64,000 nt of DNA from Phycisphaerae bacterium RAS1 (GCA_007859745.1 SMLU01000001.1:2790001-2854000), one strand, 5' to 3'; shown: positions 36,662 through 46,583, counted from the first letter of the stretch. The notes: a model not told the origin generated them from the letters alone. Numbers and translations are program-made.

Positions 36662-37951
36662 ATGACCCGACCCATCTGCTGGTTCGCACTCGCCGCGCTT
36701 GGCGCACTCGTCGTCGCGCTTCCCGCGTGCCGGGACAAGGACGGAAAAGGCGCGCCGCCGAAAACCGAAGCGGCGCACAAGGGTGATGAGCACGCCGGTC
36801 ACGATCATGGCGACGAGGGGCACAGCGACGAGGTGGTGCTCATGCCCGAGGCGATCGAGCGATACGGCATCAAGGTCGAGCAGGCGTCGCTCTACAAGCT
36901 CAAGCCGACCTTTCTGGCGCCGGCGCGCGTGTCTTTCAATGCCGAGGCGATGGCACACGTCGGCTCGCCGCTACCCGGTCGAGTTACCGAGCTGCGCGCC
37001 AAACTGGGCGACATCGTCAGCAAGGGCGATGTGCTGCTGGTGGTCGAGAGTCCCGAGCTCGGCGAGGCGCAGAGCAACTTTCTGCAAAAGCGCATCCTCG
37101 CACAGACCTCCGTCGCCGGAGTGAACCTGGCGAAGAACGCCCTCGAGCGCGCCACGCGGCTCTATGAACAGAACAAGGGCATCGCCCTCGACGAAGTCCA
37201 GAGGCGTGAGGTTGAGTACAAGTCCGCGCAAGCCGCCTATCAGACGGGTCAGTCGGCCGCCGTCGCCGCGGAGAACAAGATCCACGTGCTCGGGATGGAT
37301 CAATCCGCGGTCGAAAAGCTGGCCGAAACGGGCGAGGTGAACCCGCGCTTCACGATCGTTGCCCCGCTCCCCGGTCGCGTGGTCGAGCGTGAGGTGACGT
37401 TGGGCGAATTGGTCAACCCGGAGAAGGAAGCGCTGATCGTGCTCGCCGACACGACAACGCTCTGGGTGTTGGCCGATGTTCCCGAGGCGCGCTTGCCGGA
37501 GGTCTCGATCGGCGCTCAGGCATGGCTCAAGTCCAGCGCGGTGAACGGCCACAAGCATGAGGGAACCGTCTCGTACATCTCACCGATGGTCAATCCGCGG
37601 ACGCGGTCGGCGCAAGTTCGCGTCGCCGTGCAATGCAAGCACGGCACGCTCTGGCCAGGGATGTTTGTGCAGGTCGAAATCAGCGCCACGGATCAGGCCA
37701 ATCCCGACCCGCCGCCGGTCGTGGCGGTTCCTGAAGACGCGCTTCAGACGGTCGAGGGCGTGCCGTCAGTGTTTGTCCCGGTCCTGAACGAGCCAAACAC
37801 GTTCACCAAGCGGCCGGTCACCGCCGGGAAACCCGTGGCCGGACTCGTTCCAATCCACTCCGGGCTGGTCGAGGGGGAGTCGTTCGTCGCCTCCGGGAGC
37901 TTCATTCTGAAGGCTGAGTTGGGCAAGGCGAGTGCCGAGCACCAGCACTGA
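36662..37951 (+). CDS. HME-RND periplasmic adaptor with His-rich N-terminus
   Basis: This CzcB-type membrane-fusion protein of 429 residues begins with a lipoprotein-like leader (ALVVALPAC, Cys at 23). A His/Asp/Glu-rich segment follows (AHKGDEHAGHDHGDEGHSDE, residues 38-57) and is likely metal-binding. The body has the expected barrel, lipoyl (GSPLPGRVTELRAKLGDIVSKGD near 102), hairpin and barrel (TLWVLADVPEARLPEVSIG near 275) parts. An AGG-rich site (CGGAGG) ends five bases before the ATG at 36662; upstream in-frame Mets lack a leader. Its cognate pump is not directly adjacent; a P1B ATPase follows instead. Confidence 0.88.
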   Translation: MTRPICWFALAALGALVVALPACRDKDGKGAPPKTEAAHKGDEHAGHDHGDEGHSDEVVLMPEAIERYGIKVEQASLYKLKPTFLAPARVSFNAEAMAHVGSPLPGRVTELRAKLGDIVSKGDVLLVVESPELGEAQSNFLQKRILAQTSVAGVNLAKNALERATRLYEQNKGIALDEVQRREVEYKSAQAAYQTGQSAAVAAENKIHVLGMDQSAVEKLAETGEVNPRFTIVAPLPGRVVEREVTLGELVNPEKEALIVLADTTTLWVLADVPEARLPEVSIGAQAWLKSSAVNGHKHEGTVSYISPMVNPRTRSAQVRVAVQCKHGTLWPGMFVQVEISATDQANPDPPPVVAVPEDALQTVEGVPSVFVPVLNEPNTFTKRPVTAGKPVAGLVPIHSGLVEGESFVASGSFILKAELGKASAEHQH

Positions 37952-37978
37952 CGGCGCGCAGAACCCAAGGATGCCAAG

Positions 37979-40177
37979 GTGAGGCAGTTGGACTTGAAAA
38001 TCGACGGCATGGACTGCGCGGAGGAGATCGCGGCGCTGCGCGCGGCGCTCGGTCCCCTCTCCGGCATTCAGAAAATCGACTTCAATCTGCTCGAACGCCG
38101 CATGACCGTCCAATTCACGCCCGAGCAGGTGGGTGATGAAGCGATCATTCGAGCCGTGCAGCGGACGGGGCTGCGGGCGACCCCATTCCGCGAAGCGGCG
38201 GAGTACGCGGACGATCGCTCGCTGTGGCGACGCCGGGGCCGCACGCTCATGACGGCGGTCTCGGGTGTGCTGCTCGTCGCCGGGTTCGTTGCGCACGTCG
38301 GCGCCGCTGGTTGGAGAACCGCAATCGGCGAGCATGCCCTGTCTGCGATCCCCTTGGTGGTGCGTTGCGTGTATGTGCTGGCGGCAGTGGCAGGCGCGTG
38401 GTTCGTGCTTCCCAAAGCATGGTTTTCGCTGCGTCGGCTGCGGCCGGACATGAATCTACTGATGACGATCGCCGTCACGGGTGCGCTGGCGATCGGAGAA
38501 TACTTCGAGGCGGCCGCCGTCGCGTTCCTGTTCGCGCTTTCGCTGGCACTGGAAGCGTGGAGCGTCGGCCGCGCGCGGCGCGCGATTGCCGCTTTGATGT
38601 CGTTGACGCCGCCGCAGGCCAGGGTTGTGCAGGCGGACGGCAACGAAACACTGGTCGACGTCGCGGACGTGCCCGTGGGCGGGCGCTTCGTCCTCAAGCC
38701 CGGCGAAAAGGTCCCGCTCGACGGCCGGATCGTTACTGGACAGACAACGGTCGACCAGTCACCAATCACGGGCGAATCATTGCCCGTCTCCAAGCAGGTA
38801 GGTGACTTGGTCTTCGCGGGCTCGTTGAATCACGACGGCGCCATTGAGGTCGAGTCGGTCAAGCCCGCTTCTGAAAGCACCGTCTCCCAGATCATCAAGC
38901 TGGTGCGCGAGGCGCAAAGCCGTCGCTCGCCCGCGGAGCGCTGGGTCGAGACTTTCGCGCGCTACTACACGCCCGCGGTGCTGGCTCTGGCCGTCATTGT
39001 CGGCGCCGTCGTTCCGCTCATGGTCGGCAACTGGAGCGCCTGGTTCTACCAAGCACTGGTACTGCTCGTCATCGCCTGCCCGTGCGCGCTGGTTATTTCG
39101 ACGCCCGTCAGCATCGTCGCCGCCTTGGCCAGCGCTGCGCGCCACGGCGTGCTGATCAAGGGCGGCGAGTTCGTCGAACTGCCCGCCCGGCTCAAGGCCA
39201 TCGCGCTCGACAAGACCGGCACGCTCACCCAGGGGCGCCCCGCCGTGCGGGACGCCGTGCCGTTGTCTGGGCATACTGAAGCCGAATTGCTCGAAATCGC
39301 GGCGGCGATCGAGTTGCGATCGGAACACCCGCTTGCCCAGGCCATCGTCAGCCATGCCAAGGCACGCGGGATTCGTCCGCTGCCGGTGCAGGACTATCAA
39401 GCACTCAAGGGTAAGGGCGCAACGGCGCTCTTGAACGGGCGCTCCGTCTGGATCGGTTCCCACCGCTACCTCGAAGAGCGCGGCGAGGAGACGCCCGAGC
39501 TACACGACCAGCTTGAGGCGATGTCCGGCGCCGGAAGCAGCGTGGTGGTCGTGGGTGAGGACGGCCACGTGTGCGGTTTGATCGCGCTGGCAGACCAGCT
39601 CCGCCCCGACGCCTCCGCGGTAGTCCAGGATCTCCGCGCTGCGGGAATCGAGCACGTCATCATGCTGACCGGAGACAATACGCCGACCGCCAAGGCAATC
39701 GCACAAGCGAGCGGCATCGACGAGTTCCGAGCCGAGCTGCGGCCGGAAGACAAGGTCACAGCCATTGAGGAACTCGTACAGCGCTACGGCACCGTCGGGA
39801 TGATCGGGGACGGGGTAAACGACGCACCTGCCCTGGCCCGCGCCAGCGTCGGCTTCGCGATGGGCGCCATCGGGACGGACGCCGCGATTGAGACCGCGGA
39901 TATCGCCCTGATGAGCGATGACCTTTCTCGCGTACCCTGGCTGATCCGGCATTCGCGGCGTGCGCTTCGCATCGTGCGTCAGAACATCGTCGCGTCGCTG
40001 GCCATCAAGGCCGCTTTCATCGGGCTCACGCTACTCGGACACGCCTCGCTCTGGGCCGCCATCGCCGCGGACATGGGTGTGTCGCTGCTCGTGGTCGGCA
40101 ACGCGCTGCGGTTGCTCAGCGACGTCGCTCAATCCGATTCAGCAGTGGGAATCTCTATTGAACGGAGATCGCAATGA
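37979..40177 (+). CDS. P1B-type ATPase, Zn/Cd/Pb/Co type
   Basis: This ATP-driven exporter of soft divalent cations resembles CadA/ZntA. The 732-residue product has an N-terminal HMA-like domain (GMDCAEE at residues 10-16, one Cys plus acids instead of CxxC), TGES at 264-267, the transport motif CPC at 367-369, the phosphorylated Asp in DKTGT at 411 and GDGVNDAPAL near 606. The CPC motif with a DCAEE-type N-domain favours Zn/Cd over Cu. It starts at GTG 37979, 27 bp after the adaptor. The stop overlaps the next start (ATGA). Confidence 0.9.
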   Translation: MRQLDLKIDGMDCAEEIAALRAALGPLSGIQKIDFNLLERRMTVQFTPEQVGDEAIIRAVQRTGLRATPFREAAEYADDRSLWRRRGRTLMTAVSGVLLVAGFVAHVGAAGWRTAIGEHALSAIPLVVRCVYVLAAVAGAWFVLPKAWFSLRRLRPDMNLLMTIAVTGALAIGEYFEAAAVAFLFALSLALEAWSVGRARRAIAALMSLTPPQARVVQADGNETLVDVADVPVGGRFVLKPGEKVPLDGRIVTGQTTVDQSPITGESLPVSKQVGDLVFAGSLNHDGAIEVESVKPASESTVSQIIKLVREAQSRRSPAERWVETFARYYTPAVLALAVIVGAVVPLMVGNWSAWFYQALVLLVIACPCALVISTPVSIVAALASAARHGVLIKGGEFVELPARLKAIALDKTGTLTQGRPAVRDAVPLSGHTEAELLEIAAAIELRSEHPLAQAIVSHAKARGIRPLPVQDYQALKGKGATALLNGRSVWIGSHRYLEERGEETPELHDQLEAMSGAGSSVVVVGEDGHVCGLIALADQLRPDASAVVQDLRAAGIEHVIMLTGDNTPTAKAIAQASGIDEFRAELRPEDKVTAIEELVQRYGTVGMIGDGVNDAPALARASVGFAMGAIGTDAAIETADIALMSDDLSRVPWLIRHSRRALRIVRQNIVASLAIKAAFIGLTLLGHASLWAAIAADMGVSLLVVGNALRLLSDVAQSDSAVGISIERRSQ

Positions 40178-40413
40178 ACACTCCACGTACGCGGGTCGTC
40201 ACCGGGACCGTGACGCTCGTCTCAGTGGCGGCGCTCGCGGCCCTCATCATGGGACAAATGGGATCGCAGCCGGCGGCCAAGGACTCATCCCTATCCCAGC
40301 GGCGCGTTGCCGCCGCGCGCTTGACGTACGAGCAACTGGTCGTGGAGCCGCCGAAGAGCGGCGAGGTCCGCGCATCCTTCATAGGCGCGACCGGCGTGAC
40401 TGGAATGGAATGA
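40174..40413 (+). CDS. Small membrane-anchored protein after the P1B ATPase
   Basis: The 79-residue product has one N-terminal hydrophobic helix (about residues 8-28) and a soluble tail. Its start overlaps the ATPase stop by four bases, showing coupling. No family was recognised. It converges with a minus-strand gene 23 bp further on. Confidence 0.6.
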   Translation: MNTPRTRVVTGTVTLVSVAALAALIMGQMGSQPAAKDSSLSQRRVAAARLTYEQLVVEPPKSGEVRASFIGATGVTGME

Positions 40414-40436
40414 TGACGAATCGAGGTTTGAGACGC

Positions 40437-41216
40437 CTACTTCGGCCCGCGGCGACCGCCGTTGCCGGCGCTGCCGCCGGAACGGCTCGTGCCGCCCCCG
40501 CTGAACTTTCCGCCGCCGCCGGACTGCCGGGACCCGGCGGCTGCGCCCGAGCGCGACAGTCCGCCCCGCGACGAGTTCCCACTACCAGCGCTGGCTCCAC
40601 TTCCGGCGGACTTGCCGGACGAGGCGCTCGGCCCCGCCTGACCGGTCTTGCCGGTCGACCCGCCGGACTGGGCCTGTCCTCTCGTGCCGATCGATGCGCC
40701 CCGCCCATTCTGGCCGGCCGGCTCGCCTTGGCCGACTTGGGCCTTCTTGGCTCTCGCGCCTTGGTCAGCTTGGCCTTGCCTAGTCCCGGTCGAGTTCCGG
40801 CCGGTTGCGGTGGACTTGCCGCGCTTCGCGGCTTGGTCGTCCCTGGCGCTCTTGCGAATGGAAACGCCCTGGCCGCTCTGGCTTGTTTGACCCGGGTGGG
40901 AATTCTGTCCACGTCGCTTGTGCAGGCCGGTGTTCGCGTAGCGCGAATGGTGATGCCCGTTGTTGGTGCGGGCCATGACCCAGCCGCCGTTGCGATAGTA
41001 GAAGCGGCGCGGGTAATTGTAGTGAACGGGGTCGTCCTTGAAGAGCGGGATCCCGTCGGCGTCGTAGTAGTACGTCACGCCGTCGATCACTTGGGACGAC
41101 GCCGGCTCGACCGCGGCCGGCAGACCCTGGGCTGCGACCTGTGCGTATGCGCCGGATGCGCTGAAGAGCGCGAGACCGATCGTTGCGACGAGCAGGATGG
41201 ATGTGGCGCGACGCAT
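40437..41216 (-). CDS. Secreted low-complexity Gly/Ser-rich protein
   Basis: The 259-residue product has a signal peptide (ILLVATIGLALFSASGAYA). A short folded part follows with VIDGVTYYYDADGIPLFKDD and YPRRFYYRNGGWVMARTNNGHHHSR, then a long disordered Gln/Gly/Ser/Lys-rich tail of about 150 residues. The His/Tyr-rich early part could bind metal. The frame is open 65 codons upstream, but the ATG at 41216 has GGAGG six bases before it. It is the only gene in the cargo that runs against the metal operons. Confidence 0.7.
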   Translation of the reverse strand: MRRATSILLVATIGLALFSASGAYAQVAAQGLPAAVEPASSQVIDGVTYYYDADGIPLFKDDPVHYNYPRRFYYRNGGWVMARTNNGHHHSRYANTGLHKRRGQNSHPGQTSQSGQGVSIRKSARDDQAAKRGKSTATGRNSTGTRQGQADQGARAKKAQVGQGEPAGQNGRGASIGTRGQAQSGGSTGKTGQAGPSASSGKSAGSGASAGSGNSSRGGLSRSGAAAGSRQSGGGGKFSGGGTSRSGGSAGNGGRRGPK

Positions 41217-41286
41217 GGCTTGTCCTCCGGGCGCTGCCGCTGGGAATCCGGGGGCGAGCAGAGCAATCGCGGCAGCACCACCGTTA

Positions 41287-41292
41287 AGTATA
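41287..41292 (-). promoter_or_regulatory. Possible -10 box of the secreted Gly/Ser-rich gene
   Basis: On the minus strand TATACT (41292-41287) lies about 70 bp before the ATG at 41216, in an AT-richer patch of the 244-bp divergent gap. A weak -35 (around 41310) is the best partner seen. Confidence 0.3.
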
Positions 41293-41460
41293 ACGCCCGC
41301 CGTGCTCGAAAAATTGCCAAACTTCGGCGGCGGCGGCGGTTTCGGCCGGCCGCAGACCGACGCAGCGCCCGGCGGCGGGGACTCGCGCGTGGGAGCGAAT
41401 CGCCGGTCCATTCCTGCTCCGCTCTACTGCTCGCGGAGCAGCGTCTAAGGAGTTTCAAAC

Positions 41461-41742
41461 ATGAGAGCAATCGTTAGGTATTCCGTGGAAGGCGAGCAGG
41501 ATGAACAGCTGAACAACCGCTTGCGGGAGACACCTCAAGCCGGTTTCGTGCCCAACCTACACGTCACGGCGACGTATGAGCACAACGTGATGAGCGGTCC
41601 GCAGCTCGCTCTGGCGATGTTGGACTTCTGGCATCAGGCGAGCAACCCGCCCGGGCAGGCGAGGGTTCCGTACGATCGCAAGCTCCGCGTGCGGCTGGCG
41701 CCCCAGCCGTGTTCGAGATTTGGAGGGTTCTCTCATGCTTGA
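41461..41742 (+). CDS. Small protein of unknown function before CzcA-like pump
   Basis: The 93-residue product begins MRAIVRYSVEGEQDEQLNNR and has a predicted small alpha/beta start (GFVPNLHVTATYEH near 31-44), then LALAMLDFWHQASN. The last 25 residues are basic and may be frameshifted or unconstrained. A clear AAGGAG site lies eight bases upstream. It overlaps the next gene by eight bases, so translation of the pump could be coupled to it. Confidence 0.55.
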   Translation: MRAIVRYSVEGEQDEQLNNRLRETPQAGFVPNLHVTATYEHNVMSGPQLALAMLDFWHQASNPPGQARVPYDRKLRVRLAPQPCSRFGGFSHA

Positions 41743-44700
41743 GGCCGTTCTTCACTTTTCGATTCGCAATCGCTGGGTGATCGTACTGTTCACTGCGATC
41801 GTCGCCAGCGTCGGCGTGTACTCACTCCAGCGCCTGCCCATCGACGCCGTTCCCGACATCACCAACAACCAGGTGCAGATCAACGTCCTGTTCCCCTCGC
41901 TATCCCCCATTGAGATCGAGAAGCAGGTCACGTTCCCGATTGAGACGGCGCTGGCGGGCATTCCGGGCCTGCGATCGACGCGCTCGCTTTCGCGCAACGG
42001 GTTCTCGCAGACAACGGCGGTGTTCGAGGACGACGTGAACGTCTATTTCGCGCGGCAGCAGGTCTCCGAGCGCCTCGGCCAAGCCAAGGAGAGTCTGCCG
42101 CCCGGGGCTGAGCCGATCATGGGTCCGATCGCGACCGGTCTGGGCGAAATCTACATGTACACCGTCGAATACGAGCACCCACACGGCAAGGCCGCGCCGA
42201 TCGCCGACGGCGAGCCAGGTTGGCAGAGCGACGGGGCCTATTTGACGCCAGAGGGACAGCGGCTCGCGTCTGATCTGGAGCAAGCAGCCTACCTGCGGGA
42301 GGTGCAGGACTGGATCGTTCGCCCGCAACTCAAGGGCGTGAAGAACGTGGCGGGCGTCGAAGCAATCGGCGGCTACGTGAAACAATATCACGTTCAGCCC
42401 GACCCGATGAAGCTGGTCAGCTTCGGCCTCACGTTTCACGACGTGATTGAGGCGTTGGAGCGCAACAATGTGAGCACCGGGGCGGGTTACATCGAGCACA
42501 AGGGCGAGGCGTATGTTGTGCGCGCGACGGGCCGCATCGAGCGCCAGGAGCAGATCGAGTCGATCGTGGTCGGTACGCGCAATGGCGTGCCGATTTACGT
42601 GAGCGACATCGTCGGGCCGGACGGCGTGGGCGTTGGCCGCGAGATGCGGACGGGTTCCGCGAGCGAGAACGGCGAAGAGGTCGTGGTCGCCACGGCCATC
42701 ATGCTGCTCGGCGCGAACAGCCGCACCGTGGCCGCGGCCGTCGATGACAAGATGCGGGAAATCCAGCGGTCGTTGCCGCCGGGCGTCCACGCCAAAACGG
42801 TGCTGAATCGCACCAAGTTGGTGGACGCCACGATCCAGACGGTGCAGAAGAACCTCCTGGAAGGCGCCATCCTCGTCATCGTCGTTCTGCTGCTCTTGCT
42901 GGGTAATCTCCGCGCAGCGCTGATCTGCGCGTTGGCCATTCCAATTTCCATGCTCATGACCGCCACGGGCATGGTGCAAAGTAAGGTCAGCGGCAACTTG
43001 ATGTCACTCGGCGCGATCGACTTTGGCTTGATCGTCGACGGCGCCGTCATCATCGTCGAGAACTGCCTCCGTCGGCTCGCGCACAAGCAGCACCAGATTG
43101 GTCGTGTTTTGACGCTCCAGGAACGGCTCCACGAGGTCCTCGGCGCAAGCAAAGAGGTACGATCGGCGACGGCCTATGGGGAAGCAATCATCATCACCGT
43201 CTATTTCCCGATCCTGGCGCTGACCGGAGTCGAGGGGAAGATGTTTCACCCCATGGCGCTCACGGTCATTTTTGCCCTTGTAGCAGCCTTCATCCTCTCG
43301 CTGACGTTCGTTCCCGCGATGGTGGCCATACTGGTTCGTGGACGGGTCAAAGAGAAAGAGGTTCTCGTTATTCAGTGGGCAAAGGCACTGTACGAGCCGG
43401 TGGTCAACGGGGCGGTGAGGTGGCGCTTGGTTGTCGCGCCGGCCGCGGTCGTCATGTTCTTCGCATCCTTGCTCCTGTTCACGCGCCTCGGTCAGGAGTT
43501 TGTACCGACGCTGGACGAGAAGGACATCGCGATGCATGCGATGCGAATCCCGAGTACGGCCCTCACCCAATCCGGCTTGATGCAGGTTGACGTCGAGCGC
43601 ACGGTCGCTTCGCTGCCGGAAGTCGCGTTCGCCTACTCCAAGACCGGCACGGCCGAGATGGCGACCGACCCCATGCCGGTGAACGTCTCAGACACGTTCA
43701 TCATCTTCAAGCCGCGCGCGGAGTGGCGCAGCGAGGCCGAACTGGACCGACTGATCGCCGCGAAGACCGAGGAGATGGAGAAGCTCGGCGGCGGGCATGC
43801 AGAGGAGGAGCACGGTCACGGCGGCCACGAGGAGGGTGAGGTGAAGCTCGTCGGTCACAAGGGCAAGCTCCAGAAGTTGATCGAGTTGACGGTCAAGACG
43901 CTGCCCGGCAACAACTATGAGTTCACGCAGCCGATCCAGATGCGTTTCAACGAGCTGATCTCAGGCGTGCGCGGAGATGTGGCGGTAAAGGTCTATGGCG
44001 ATGATTTTGCCAAGATGCAGAAAACGGCCCAGCAGGTGCTTTCAGTTCTGCGGAACATCGCCGGCGCGGCCGACGCAAAGCCAGAACAGACGACCGGCTT
44101 GCCCGTCATGACGATCGACATCGACCGTGCTGCCATCGCGCGTTACGGACTGAATATTGCCGACGTGCAGGACGTGATCGCGGCGGCGATGGGCGGTCGC
44201 GAAGCCGGACTGGTGTTCGAGGGCGACCGTCGCTTCGATCTGGTCGTGCGACTTCCGGACGCGCTGCGCGGCCAACCGGAAACTTTGGAGACGCTCCCGA
44301 TCCCATTGCCGCAGGTTGAGGAAAAGCAACCGAGCAACGTGCGGCTGGCCACGCTCGACGGATCGATCGAAAACCTGATCCCCACCCATGACGTGGGTTT
44401 CGTGCCGCTTGGGCAGATAGCCCGGATCGACGTGGCCGAGGGCGCCAACCAGATCAGCCGCGAGAACGGCAAGCGCCGCATCGTCGTGCAGTGCAACGTG
44501 CGCGGCCGCGATCTCGGTTCGTTTGTCACGGAAGCGCAGGAGAAGATGCAGGCGGTCGCGTTGCCGCCCGGCGGCTGGCTGGTGTGGGGCGGGCAATACG
44601 AGAATCTCGTTGCGGCGAAGAAGCGGCTGACGATCGTCGTGCCGGTTTGCTTCCTGCTGATCTTCATTCTGCTCTTCAGCACGTTCAAGAGCGTGAAGTA

Positions 44701-45247
44701 CTCGTTGCTCGTCTTCAGCGCCGTGCCGCTTGGCCTGACAGGCGGCATCCTCTCGCTGTGGCTGCGCGACATGCCCTTTTCGATCTCCGCGGCTGTAGGC
44801 TTCATCGCGCTGTCGGGCGTGGCGGTGTTGAACGGTCTGGTAATGGTCAGCTTCATCAACCAGCTTCGGCGCGAAGGAATGGCGCGCGACGAAGCGATCC
44901 TGCGGGGCAGCTTGACTCGCTTGCGCCCCGTGCTGATGACGGCCTTGGTCGCGTCGCTTGGCTTTGTTCCGATGGCAATTGCGACGGGAACCGGCTCAGA
45001 GGTGCAGCGCCCGCTCGCCACGGTCGTCATTGGCGGTCTCCTCTCCAGCACGCTGCTGACGCTCGTCGTGCTCCCCGCGCTCTATCGTATTTTCACGGGA
45101 TGGGACAAGGCTGGCCTGCCTCAGCCGGTAACGCAGGAGTGGGAAGCGCCGGAGACTGGCCCGCTCGAAGTGACGGCGCCGTCTGTCAGCGTAGGCATTA
45201 GAGCCGCAAATCGGGACGGTGGCGCGCCGCCGGCTTCGCAACGATGA
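41735..45247 (+). CDS. czcA: HME-RND heavy-metal efflux pump 2 (CzcA type)
   Basis: This 1170-residue proton/metal antiporter belongs to the Zn/Co/Cd class by its relay helix DFGLIVDGAVIIVEN (residues about 427-441). Other landmarks are RLPIDAVPDITNNQVQINV near 34, ATGLGEIYMYTVE near 134 and SGVAVLNGLVMVSFI near 1024. It is longer than usual because of two insertions: a loop after residue 145 (EYEHPHGKAAPIADGEPGW) and a His/Glu-rich loop (HAEEEHGHGGHEEGE near 687-701) in the second periplasmic region, which is plausibly a metal-capture site. The start used is the ATG at 41735, after GGAGGG. Its adaptor follows rather than precedes it. Confidence 0.92.
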   Translation: MLEAVLHFSIRNRWVIVLFTAIVASVGVYSLQRLPIDAVPDITNNQVQINVLFPSLSPIEIEKQVTFPIETALAGIPGLRSTRSLSRNGFSQTTAVFEDDVNVYFARQQVSERLGQAKESLPPGAEPIMGPIATGLGEIYMYTVEYEHPHGKAAPIADGEPGWQSDGAYLTPEGQRLASDLEQAAYLREVQDWIVRPQLKGVKNVAGVEAIGGYVKQYHVQPDPMKLVSFGLTFHDVIEALERNNVSTGAGYIEHKGEAYVVRATGRIERQEQIESIVVGTRNGVPIYVSDIVGPDGVGVGREMRTGSASENGEEVVVATAIMLLGANSRTVAAAVDDKMREIQRSLPPGVHAKTVLNRTKLVDATIQTVQKNLLEGAILVIVVLLLLLGNLRAALICALAIPISMLMTATGMVQSKVSGNLMSLGAIDFGLIVDGAVIIVENCLRRLAHKQHQIGRVLTLQERLHEVLGASKEVRSATAYGEAIIITVYFPILALTGVEGKMFHPMALTVIFALVAAFILSLTFVPAMVAILVRGRVKEKEVLVIQWAKALYEPVVNGAVRWRLVVAPAAVVMFFASLLLFTRLGQEFVPTLDEKDIAMHAMRIPSTALTQSGLMQVDVERTVASLPEVAFAYSKTGTAEMATDPMPVNVSDTFIIFKPRAEWRSEAELDRLIAAKTEEMEKLGGGHAEEEHGHGGHEEGEVKLVGHKGKLQKLIELTVKTLPGNNYEFTQPIQMRFNELISGVRGDVAVKVYGDDFAKMQKTAQQVLSVLRNIAGAADAKPEQTTGLPVMTIDIDRAAIARYGLNIADVQDVIAAAMGGREAGLVFEGDRRFDLVVRLPDALRGQPETLETLPIPLPQVEEKQPSNVRLATLDGSIENLIPTHDVGFVPLGQIARIDVAEGANQISRENGKRRIVVQCNVRGRDLGSFVTEAQEKMQAVALPPGGWLVWGGQYENLVAAKKRLTIVVPVCFLLIFILLFSTFKSVKYSLLVFSAVPLGLTGGILSLWLRDMPFSISAAVGFIALSGVAVLNGLVMVSFINQLRREGMARDEAILRGSLTRLRPVLMTALVASLGFVPMAIATGTGSEVQRPLATVVIGGLLSSTLLTLVVLPALYRIFTGWDKAGLPQPVTQEWEAPETGPLEVTAPSVSVGIRAANRDGGAPPASQR

Positions 45248-45326
45248 TCGACTCGGCGCCGCACATCCGGCGGAGAGGCGGCGTTGGTGGCGATATCCGC
45301 AGAGGCGCGCCACTGGAGCGCATGAG

Positions 45327-46583
45327 ATGAACATGCAACGAAGGAGCATCCTGCTCGCCGGTCTCGTCGCTGGCGCGGCGCTGGGCATTGGATCGACGTA
45401 CGTCTGGTTCAAAAGGCCGGGCTGGCTTCCATACTTCGGAGCGAGCGTCGCCCAAGATCGCCCTGCGAACTCTGAGCACGACCCGGCGGACGGCGCCCTC
45501 GGGCCTGCCGACGGCCGCCAGGACGCGCAGGAAGAGGGTGTCGTCAGATTGTCGTCCGATGCCGCGAGAAAGTTCGGCATCGAAGTCGCCCCAGCCGAGG
45601 GCGGCGAGCTTGAGCAGACGTTGACGCTGCCCGGGCAGATCGTCCTGAACGCCGACATGGTCGCCCACATCGTGCCCCGCGTCGCCGGGTTTGTCCGTCG
45701 CGTGGACAAGTGTCTGGGAGATGTCGTTCAGGCGGGCGAAGTGATGGCCGTCCTGCAAAGCCGCGAATTGGCGGAGGCGAAGGCCGCGTACTTGGCCGCG
45801 AAACAGAGACTGTCGCTCGCCGACGCCACGCTGAAGAGCGCCGAAGAGCTGCACGCCAAGAAGATCATGCCCGACCTCCAGTTTCTGGCCGCCCGGAGAG
45901 ATCAGGTGGACGCGTCGATTGAGGTCGAGACAGCCGACAACAAGCTGCATGCCATCGGCGTCAGCGAAGGACAGGAGCCAGGGACATTGCCCAGCGACTC
46001 GGCCAGCTTGGCGATCTACGAGCTGCGGGCGCCCTTCGCGGGCATCGTGGTCGAGAGGCACTGCTCGCTCGGCGAGGTCCTGAATGGCGAGACAATGGCC
46101 TTCAAGCTGGCGGATCTCTCCACGGTCTGGGTGGACGTCACCGTCTACATGCAGCACCTGCCACTGGTCCAGGTCGGACAGTCCGTAATCGTAATCGCGG
46201 GTCGCGGCGCGGCTGAGAGCTCCGCTGTCATCGACTACATCAGCCCGGTCGTTGATGAAGACACGCGAACCGCGACGGCGCGCCTGACGCTGCCCAATCC
46301 CGACGGGAAGTGGCGGCCGGGGCTGTTCGTCTCAGCGCGCGTGCGAACAGGCGTGATCCCGGCAGCGGTACTGGTTCCGAAGGCCGCCGTGCAGACGATC
46401 CAAGGCAAACCCTGCGTGTTCGTAGAGACCGGAGGACTCTTCAAGGTGCGTCCCGTTACGGTGGGTCGGTCCGATGGCAGCCGGATGGAGGTGACTGCTG
46501 GACTGAAGCCCGGCGAGCGCTACGTGACCGCGAACGCGTTCACGCTGAAGTCCGAACTCGGAAAGGGGGGATTCGGAAAGTAG
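45327..46583 (+). CDS. HME-RND periplasmic adaptor 3
   Basis: This 418-residue CzcB-type membrane-fusion protein has an N-terminal membrane anchor (ILLAGLVAGAALGIGSTYVWF, residues about 7-27). The adaptor body includes LTLPGQIVLNADMVAHIVPRVAGFV near 100-125, a coiled hairpin near 140-195, and the barrel STVWVDVTVYMQHLPLVQVGQ near 266-286. No extra metal-binding segment is present. ATG at 45327 is used (another lies six bases on). It sits between pump 2 and pump 3 and could serve either; order and spacing (52 bp) favour pump 3. Confidence 0.88.
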   Translation: MNMQRRSILLAGLVAGAALGIGSTYVWFKRPGWLPYFGASVAQDRPANSEHDPADGALGPADGRQDAQEEGVVRLSSDAARKFGIEVAPAEGGELEQTLTLPGQIVLNADMVAHIVPRVAGFVRRVDKCLGDVVQAGEVMAVLQSRELAEAKAAYLAAKQRLSLADATLKSAEELHAKKIMPDLQFLAARRDQVDASIEVETADNKLHAIGVSEGQEPGTLPSDSASLAIYELRAPFAGIVVERHCSLGEVLNGETMAFKLADLSTVWVDVTVYMQHLPLVQVGQSVIVIAGRGAAESSAVIDYISPVVDEDTRTATARLTLPNPDGKWRPGLFVSARVRTGVIPAAVLVPKAAVQTIQGKPCVFVETGGLFKVRPVTVGRSDGSRMEVTAGLKPGERYVTANAFTLKSELGKGGFGK

